Below, piece by piece: positions 57,270-64,000 of a stretch of 64,000 nucleotides of DNA. The stretch spans positions 8,462,955-8,526,954 of the forward strand of contig NC_033627.1 in NCBI RefSeq assembly GCF_001540865.1, written 5' to 3'. The notes beneath the pieces were generated by a model. The model did no database searches. It was not told where the DNA came from and saw nothing but the letters and a program-made list of their open reading frames with translations. Each line of letters starts with the position of its first letter. Position 1 is the stretch's first letter. The stretch comes from Ananas comosus. Lineage: Eukaryota; Streptophyta; Magnoliopsida; Poales; Bromeliaceae. Both the position numbers and the translations under genes were made by a program.

Positions 57270-58875
57270 GTACGAGTTTGTTACATTGTTTCAGCGTATT
57301 TATTGTTGTGATGACAAATTGAAATTAAAGATAGTTCAATTGTGAATATTATTTAAGCTGATATCTTTTGAATCATTTTGTTAATAAAGAAAGGCATTCT
57401 TTTACCCTACAAGGTAAAAACTAAATCGAATCTCGTGTATATGATTTTTTTTAAAGAAAAAAATTTCTCACATATTTTTAGTTTTGTAGGAGATACAAGG
57501 TTGGTCCTTGAGTGTTTAGCTGTAATTCTTAATTTTTTTTTTACTTTTAGGTAGTTTTGTAGTTTTTTTTTCGATACAAATTTAATCTCGTATTTGGTGA
57601 ACCATTTGAATAGATAGGCTCTTCTCCGAATATTATTCGAGTCTAGTCTTCTTATCTGCTCTTAGTTAGAAAAGTTTTTCAATGATTTATTTTGAAATAT
57701 AAGTCACTTTTATGTAAGAGCTGTTCTAGTAGATAGTGATGCATGGAATTGCCAATTTAATTAATCCTAATCCAACTGAATCTTTTTGATATTACTTCCT
57801 GATAAATTAAAGGCGAATTCATAATCACTAGCTTATCATGATTTAGACTTTTTTTGCCATAATGCTCTTAGGAGTTTTTTTTTTTTTTTTATTGTCCTTT
57901 CCTTGTGAGCTTGTCTTTTTCGTTAATAACTCAAATGTATAATTCTTTTTTGTTTGTGTTTTGCATTACTGGTGAGTTTTTGTATGTTTTCTCAAGCTAT
58001 TTTGGTACTTTTCCCATGATTTTTTAAAGCAAATCCAGTAGCAGTTCTTTTCGAAATTTCTCTAATTTTTTTAAAAAAAATTATGGTGTGACATCTATCA
58101 TCTATCATATATCATATATCATCTATCATCTTAATATATCATCCATGTTTTTTGTTGAATAAGTTGGATGATAGATGATAGATGATGGCTGGATGGAGTT
58201 TATTTTCTTTCGGCTTTGATCAATTCGCAATCCATGTTTGGTAATGTATAATTACTACTAGCATTTCAATAGCTATTAACACCAAATAGAGTTTATTCTG
58301 ATTTTGCAAACATGTTGCCAACAAGATTATGCCTTACTGATTGAGAAACATGCATGAGATATACTGTGATTGAAGAGATTCATTTTTAGTTGAACTTGAA
58401 ACTGAAACAGAAAAGAGATCAATCTTTTTAGTTGAACTTGAAACTTCTATTTATTGTTGTTTTAAGCTCAAATTTTCTATATTGTTGCAATAAACTCTAG
58501 TGGTACAATTAAGGTTGATTGTTCCAAGAGGTTTGTTTGATCTTTAAAGCTATCTGCTTGTGACACTGATTTTATGACGATTGATATGATGTTTTTTATT
58601 TGGTAATTTTAGACACTGATTTTATGACTTCTTTTTGGTTGATCCAGAACAGCTGGAGCTGCGGAAATTGAAGTGGGAAGCAAGAGTTCGAAATTTAATT
58701 TGAACTTATGTTCGAAATTTAATTTTGAACAAGTATTTTTTGTTTGAACTTATGTTTGAAATTTAATTTGAATTCTGAGATTGTAATTTGAGAGTTGAGA
58801 CTATTTGTTATACAAATTATTAATGCTTTCTGGTTACTAATATTTTTTAATATTTCAATTCATTGTAGTATTTAG
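57270..58875. other. Filler with ATC/GAT inverted repeat
   Basis: AT-rich. At about 58094-58192, repeated ATCTATC and TATCATA units face GATGATAGATGATAGATG, making an imperfect hairpin. A short open stretch near 58648-58690 (EQLELRKLKWEARV) is not identified. Confidence 0.45.
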
Positions 58876-58939
58876 TTGTTAATCAAGTATTTTAATATTA
58901 ATTTAATTGCTGCTATAAGCTTTATTAATCAATCATTTA

Positions 58940-59249
58940 GTATATTTTTTGCGGCAATTATAATTAATTGTAGCGGCATTTATAATAGTTGTTATTGTAT
59001 ATTATTTAGCGGCATTTATAATAGTTGTTATTGCATACTATTTAGCGGCATTTATAATAGTCGTTATTGTATAATATTTAGCGGCATTTATTTGAATTTT
59101 TACCAACCGCCGGAATAAATGTCGCTAAAACTTTTAGCGACCCTGTCAATAGTGGCAATTGTTAAAATTGCCACAAAATATTTTGTGGCAATTGTAATTG
59201 CCGCTAATTTAAAAAATAATCGTCGCTAAAACATAGTTTTGTTGTAGTG
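58940..59249. repeat. CACTA right subterminal repeats
   Basis: Three copies plus a part of a 36-bp unit (AGCGGCATTTATAATAGTTG then TTATTGTATATTATTT), followed by facing TAGCGGC/GCCGCTA motifs and the terminal TTGTTGTAGTG. CACTA transposases bind such subterminal arrays. Confidence 0.8.
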
Positions 59250-61036
59250 AATCAACCCAATTTTAATAAGTAATCTAGCTCGATCGGCGAATAACAGTAA
59301 CTTTGTCCAAAGTTTATACGATTCAATCAATCATTTTCCTTAGTTACAATATATTGCTCTATCTTCTAGACACTACGGGCCGATTAACAATTAATAACCA
59401 AATTTGTCAAAAGAAAGAAAATGTTGGGGGGTGTTCATTCAAAATATTTTATAGTTGGAGGAGTCTCCATACATCGATCTTCGCCTTTGTATAATTAATT
59501 CCGACATGCGGCCGTCAATAAACGTACGTGTGTCAAACTTTCTGGCTAGCTCTTGCCGATGCTAATTGCGGTGTAATTGTGGCATGCATCCGATTCTTTT
59601 TTGCTTAATTCCTTTTCTTTTTCCTTCTTTCCGGTGCGTAATTGCACGTCTACTCCCTTTGCTGGCCGACAATTCACTCACAGAGATATCGCTGGCATGC
59701 ACACCATGCATGCTTCTGTCTACAATCTTTATTAACCCTTCCGCTCTTAATTCTTAAAGATGCATGCGGGCCGGCACGTTAATTTAATTACGCACACAAA
59801 AGAATAAAAAAAGAAAAAAAAAATCAAAATGTCCAACCAGTCCAAAACGTATTATTATTCTGTCGTTTCACGCCGTTAATTCACATAACTTGTGCAACAA
59901 AAAAGCGCCGTGCCATCATTTAACTGTTTAGAAATAAATTTAACTAAAAATGTATATGAAACAAATAGATTTCGAATTTAGAATCTCGGTATAAACCACA
60001 AAACATTTTATCAATTGCACAAGGGATCGATCGATGGTCAGTAAATTTTTAATCTTTAACACCAAAAACATAAGAAAAAAAAAATCAGAATATTATGTTT
60101 ATATTTATTAGTATATTAACTTTTGTCACTGAGAACATAAAATTTTTTTAATTAAAGTGTAAATTTTAATTTGCCACCCCTACTATAGGACATTTCTATT
60201 TACTTTGCCTCCTGCGGCGCAGCACATTTTTACTTTAATTTGCCTTATGTGGTTTACAAATTATACTTAATTATCCTATAATTTTATTTTTATTTGATCA
60301 ATAATTTTTTTTTATCATTAAATAGATTTGAGTCATTCATATTTATTTGGATGAAGTTCGAACAAATGTAGAACATGAAGGGATGGTTTTGTCGAGTTCT
60401 TTATCAAAAGATGAGTCCCTTTGAAGCTTAATCGGTTCCTTCCGAAGGACAGATAAAGTAAAAGTTTTTAAAAACTACATAATATGTAGTATTTTGTTTA
60501 ACAATAAATTTTTTTATAATAAATTAAAAATAAATTATCGTATAATTAAATATAACTTTTGAACCACACAAGATGCCAAAATAAAAGCATGTTATACTAT
60601 TAATAAAAGATAGTTAAGCGTAGTTTTTTAAGACATAATTAAGTGGGCATAATAAAAGTACGCTATATTAAAGAAGAGCAAATTAATATTTAAAAAAATT
60701 ATATAAATGTATCGAGGCATGCATGCACGTACTGTTTTAAGAATAAACTTTTTCAAATCTGTTCTTACAGTTGCGGACACGCCGCACCAACATGGATGAC
60801 AGCATTCCGCCCGCAGCCACGCTGCAGATTCTCATCAGTTCTAGAACTCAGCGGCATCCTGCGGTTTCCAAGCGCCCGTTTATAATTAGCTAGCTAGGTG
60901 ATCCCATTGCACGCAGAACAGCTGATCATAATATATATATAAGAGCAAATAAAATAACGCTACATAACCCCACATACATACAGCAAATTTAATTATAAAA
61001 AGTAGAAAGAGTTATGCTCAGCTCTCTCTCTCTCTC
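59250..61036. other. Dehydrin upstream region
   Basis: AT-rich unique-looking sequence. RY motifs CATGCATG at 59705 and 60718 and an ACGTGTG box at 59527 could respond to ABA/ABI3-type factors, though the last is 1.6 kb from the gene. No ORF worth reporting. Confidence 0.45.
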
Positions 61037-61063
61037 TATATATATAATATATATGTATATATA
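61037..61063 (+). promoter_or_regulatory. TATA-rich core promoter of the dehydrin
   Basis: A TATATATA run ending TATATATAGAGG, about 90-115 bp before the ATG. Confidence 0.5.
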
Positions 61064-61153
61064 TAGAGGGGCGGAGGAAATGCACAAGACCATCACATAC
61101 GTAGGACAATTAATATATATTGCATAGAATAGAAAAGAGATCAGGAGGAGAAA

Positions 61154-61354
61154 ATGTCGGCTATAGTTCACAAGATTGAGGATAAGTTCCACATGGATAA
61201 GAAAGAGGAAGGGAAGTACAAAGCAGGGCGTGATAAGGAGGAGTACAGGATGAAGGAGGAGCACAAGAAGGAAGAAGAGATGAACGAGGGAGGGACTGTC
61301 CAGAAGATCAAGGAGGAGATCTACGGCGAAGAGCACTTTGAGATGTCCAAATGA
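61154..61354 (+). CDS. KS/HIRD11-like small dehydrin
   Basis: A single exon of 66 codons with ATG in a purine-rich context (GAGAAAATGTC), ending TGA at 61352-61354. The protein opens MSAIVHKIEDKFHM, as HIRD11-type dehydrins do (MAGIIHKI... type start). A Lys/Glu-rich middle with KKEE and HKKEEE repeats follows, then a K-segment-like motif GTVQKIKEEIYGEE near residues 46-59. These disordered proteins bind metals and protect enzymes and membranes under cold and drought. It is shorter than most (about 100 residues) and lacks the His-rich and poly-Ser tail, ending HFEMSK. It is the only gene in the window that looks intact. Family call is good; expression is unknown. Confidence 0.8.
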   Translation: MSAIVHKIEDKFHMDKKEEGKYKAGRDKEEYRMKEEHKKEEEMNEGGTVQKIKEEIYGEEHFEMSK

Positions 61355-62177
61355 TCATATTAATGGTGAACCTTCGTTTCTTTTCTGTTTTCTTTTTTTT
61401 TTTTTTTTCTTTATTTTTTCTTTTCTTTCTTTTTTTTTATTTTTTAATCCCTCTCACCCTCCAAGAGATTTTTCTCCTAAATTGTCTAGTGTTTATAATC
61501 TGTATGATGAGCATTAATTCAACGCATTCTTCTTTTGCAATTTTTTTGTTCTTTTGATCCAGGCCGGCTAGATGGTGAAGCATGCATGAAGCTATATATA
61601 TATATATTAGTGCTGTTACTGCATGGAAGAGTTAAAATTATGTACTCTTGCTCTCTTCCTCGATATAAATAATGGCTTTGATATCGTGATATAAAATAAA
61701 TAATAATAAAATATCTTACTTGGTTTTTGCTATATATTTCTTCTGTTATTTCTTCATGAAAGTTCTCTTTTTATTAATTTGTGATTGATCTCCGATCGAG
61801 TTGAGAGAGTTTCGGTCAGTAAAGATCCTGTGCAAAAAATAATTAACTGATCGATTCTAATTAATGGCACAATTTCAGGACACTCTATTTTACAACAGAT
61901 CACAAAATCAGAGTGAAAACAATAAGAAAAAGCTATATCTACCGAAACCCAACAATAAGAAATAAAACCTATGGTAGCTAGTATCTTTGCCTCCCTATTT
62001 TCGTACGTCATGTTACCAAAAAAGAAGAAAAAGGAAAAAAGAAAAAAGCAAAAAAAAGAATGCATCAGCTAGCGAACGAGTTTATACTAGTTAATTAATT
62101 CGTAAACTGACAAAAATTGCAAAAGAAGCCCTTGAATGGTTGAATAATGTCATCATAAATAATGCTAGCTCTAACCT
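61355..62177. other. Dehydrin 3' flank
   Basis: A T-rich 3' UTR (61376-61445), then AATAAATAATAATAAA near 61697-61712 as a possible poly(A) signal cluster. The ORF at 61754-62065 (minus) is low-complexity and has no recognisable domain. Confidence 0.5.
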
Positions 62178-62691
62178 CACTACAACAAAAATGGTTTATA
62201 GCGACACTTTTAAATATAGGCACATGTCAAAAAAGTGCTGCTAGCTAAAATTACCGACACTTTTAAAAAGTGTTGCTATATGTGGGGTCGCTAGGTATAT
62301 AGTGACAGTTAAAGAGTGTCGCTATAACCTAAAAGAGTGCTGCTAATTTACCAACACTTATTTAAGCATTTAGCAACCGCCAAAATTCTATCTCGTTGGC
62401 TGCGGTGGCGGAGGAGGACGACAGTAAAGCCTCTTCGTCTAAAATTTCAGTGGATTGAGTGAAGAGAGAAGAAAAGATGGTAATTGATTTTTTTTTTTTT
62501 TTTTTTTTTTTTTTGTAATCGGGCTGAATGGACTGGGTGTGGTGGGTTGAGTAGAGTAATCTTTTATTTTTGGTTGGATTGGGCTTTATATTTAGGTATT
62601 AGTATATGTGTTTTTAAGTTTTAGCATAAATGGGACACTTACTCAAAAGTGTTCCAAATATGTGTCCCTATAACCTAATTCTGTTGTAGTG
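62178..62691. mobile_element. Non-autonomous CACTA element (514 bp), duplication CCT
   Basis: Ends CACTACAACAAAAATGG and TAATTCTGTTGTAGTG, flanked by CCT at 62175-62177 and 62692-62694. Subterminal motifs GCGACACTTTT and AGTGTCGCTAT alternate. A T-run near 62488. No coding capacity. It lies about 0.8 kb downstream of the dehydrin. Confidence 0.9.
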
Positions 62692-62835
62692 CCTTCAAAT
62701 TAATTAAAGTGATGAGACTTGTAGACAAAATATGGCTATTGAATTAGTAACGTTATAAAATATAACCCAAATGAAACGTAGACCTAGCTAGCAGGACTCT
62801 TTTGTTTTTAGTGTTCATCACATTCACTGTAATAT

Positions 62836-62848
62836 CACTACAAGAAAA
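62836..62848 (+). repeat. Lone CACTA-type terminus
   Basis: CACTACAAGAAAA is a typical CACTA end. No partner end is present in the remaining window. Confidence 0.35.
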
Positions 62849-62956
62849 ATGATATTTAATTATAAGGATGCTATTTTCAACAATTAATAATGCTTAAAAC
62901 CATCTTAAAATAGTCTATATATTGTTCATATTTGAAAGTATCGGCAAATGAAGATC

Positions 62957-63542
62957 AGGGCTAGATGGAAAAATTAAAACTCTGGGGGCTTAAGTTGCTA
63001 TATATATAATATATAATTAATATAATAATATATATTATATATATATATATAATATTATCTATATATAAGCTTCCGAATCGACGATCCATATCGTTAAACA
63101 TTATCTAGAGTATTTAAAACTTCTAGAATTCAAATTTTATTATTTTTCGATATTATTTACCTTACGATCAAAAGCTCACAAAATTGACAATTTTTAACGA
63201 CCGGTATGAGATATTTGCTAGTTTAACAGCGTAAAAAAATTGGAATAGGTTGAATTTTTTGATAGAAAATTCTATTCACTACCTAAATAAAGATCAATAA
63301 CTCTGATCTTAAATTGAAGGATCCGATCATCTATTTTTGAGATGTCGTTTGATTTTGACCGCTCATTTTATACCCGCTTGGTGGACTTTCTAATAGTTTC
63401 AAACAATTACGAAATTTATTTTCTAAAAGTTTAAAATACTCTAGATGCGTTTAACGGTGTGGATCGTCGATTCAAAAGCCCCAACATAGAAAACAACTTA
63501 TGAGTACGAAGGGCTCTATACCCATAAGAGTAAAGTAGCCCT
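62957..63542. mobile_element. Hairpin MITE with long inverted arms
   Basis: Arms at about 63069-63127 and 63421-63480 are inverted copies (GAATCGACGATCC, CGTTAAAC, TCTAGAGTATTT). Outer ends AGGGCTA and TAGCCCT may be the terminal repeats. The left side is enlarged by an AT-rich run (62999-63065). No duplication identified. Confidence 0.55.
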
Positions 63543-63912
63543 ACTGTTGAGCCAATTAGGCGCGGATTTGATTTAGGTGCGAATATTCCCTTCAAGAGCA
63601 TCCATTGGGTCGTGTATCGGGGGCACCGAAAAAATGTAGTGCGCCAATTGAAGGAAGTTACGGTAATCGCAAGCGGTTACATGCGGTTCCGATCGGCTAG
63701 AAGTGGTCCGGAATATGAGTAGATAGTGACCGATCGTGCAAGAACAATAATTGACCAAGGGGGTCTACCTATAAATAGGGTAATAATACCCCAAAAAGGG
63801 GTCTTCGTCCCTACGCACAAAAGACCACCTTTATTTTCCTGCATCTTTCTTCTCGCATTTACTGCTTTTTCTAGGAGTAGTTCCTTTAACTTAGCATCTT
63901 GGAGTCTGTCTG
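63543..63912 (+). other. LTR-like U3 fragment with TATA
   Basis: TATAAATAGG near 63770, then a facing CCCCAAAAAGGGG. Probably the regulatory part of another LTR. No gene recognised. Confidence 0.35.
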
Positions 63913-64000
63913 TGTAAGGAAGTGAATTCTCGAAACTCGAGGATTAGACTTCGACCAGAATCGACTAAAGCCTGAAAGGCTTCGGATGAGTGAGCTGCTT
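63913..64000 (+). repeat. Chromovirus LTR start, runs off window
   Basis: TGTAAGGAAGTGAATTCTCG matches the LTR starts at 30654 (+) and 29863 (-). Confidence 0.7.

Larger units (their letters stand above)
41992..59249 (+). mobile_element. CACTA (En/Spm) Pack-type element or composite, duplication AAT
   Basis: Left end CACTACAACAAAAC at 41992; right end AGTTTTGTTGTAGTG at 59249; AAT on both sides (41989-41991, 59250-59252). Subterminal repeats with TAGCGGCAATT or its reverse line both ends. A second, diverged CACTA left end lies at 52958. No TNP2-like transposase is visible, so it is non-autonomous. It holds exon fragments of at least seven host genes, all on the plus strand and mostly with splice sites. 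An N at 48689 and nested LTR sequence at 48690-52957 make the middle uncertain, and a three-base duplication could match by chance. Confidence 0.65.

Noticed and set aside
52958..59249. A single simple CACTA insertion
   Set aside because: Flanking triplets TGC and AAT differ and the interrupted LTR does not resume after 59249.
61754..62065. A 103-codon minus-strand ORF near the dehydrin
   Set aside because: Its start is phenylalanine-rich low-complexity sequence and no family is recognisable.

Overview
This is plant nuclear DNA, almost certainly from a flowering plant and probably a monocot. It holds Ty1/copia (Sirevirus-type) and Ty3/gypsy chromovirus retroelements, Pack-type CACTA transposons with captured pieces of plant genes, and one intact plant gene, a HIRD11-like dehydrin at 61154-61354 (+). 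A bromeliad such as pineapple is possible, but the sequence alone does not prove it. At least 85 percent of the window is mobile DNA, and most of the many short ORFs are LTR shadows.

Layout. 1-5195: 3' part of a Sirevirus-like element with gag, no pol, a spliced-looking env-like ORF, three polypurine-tract copies and a truncated 3' LTR. 5196-30046: a nest of minus-sense chromovirus LTRs. A 3' LTR (5717-29863) is split by a solo LTR (6282-14708, duplication ATATC), which is split by a second solo LTR (9916-13969, duplication ACTAG). The same outer LTR is split again by a two-LTR element (14811-28083, duplication TATAC) carrying gag-protease-RT, and that element is split by another solo LTR (20013-22769, duplication AGACT). 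30047-40412: further LTR pieces, including a solo LTR at 31448-34134 (duplication TGAGG), a third chromovirus LTR with pol/gag debris, and a short TRIM-like repeat. 41992-59249: a CACTA element or CACTA composite flanked by AAT. It carries recognisable exon fragments of DNA polymerase lambda, PRP19, a TFIIB-related protein, HSP70, a class III peroxidase, a DEAD-box helicase and CstF77, all on the plus strand, plus nested LTR sequence. 59250-64000: the dehydrin gene, a 514-bp CACTA MITE with a CCT duplication, a hairpin MITE, and the start of another chromovirus LTR.

Three patterns run through the window and are not explained by ordinary annotation. First, LTRs of clearly different chromovirus families keep two small stem-loops whose arms change together. 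Second, the U3 regions of both Copia and Gypsy LTRs carry arrays of palindromes with an ACCGGT core. Third, the CACTA element has collected parts of at least seven host genes.

Two single N bases (11980, 48689) mark assembly joins. The first has a 136-bp duplicated overlap, suggesting that one haplotype carries an LTR insertion and the other does not. The block 16230-22770 has dense indels relative to its sister LTR and looks like low-accuracy gap fill, so disrupted reading frames there should be treated with caution.
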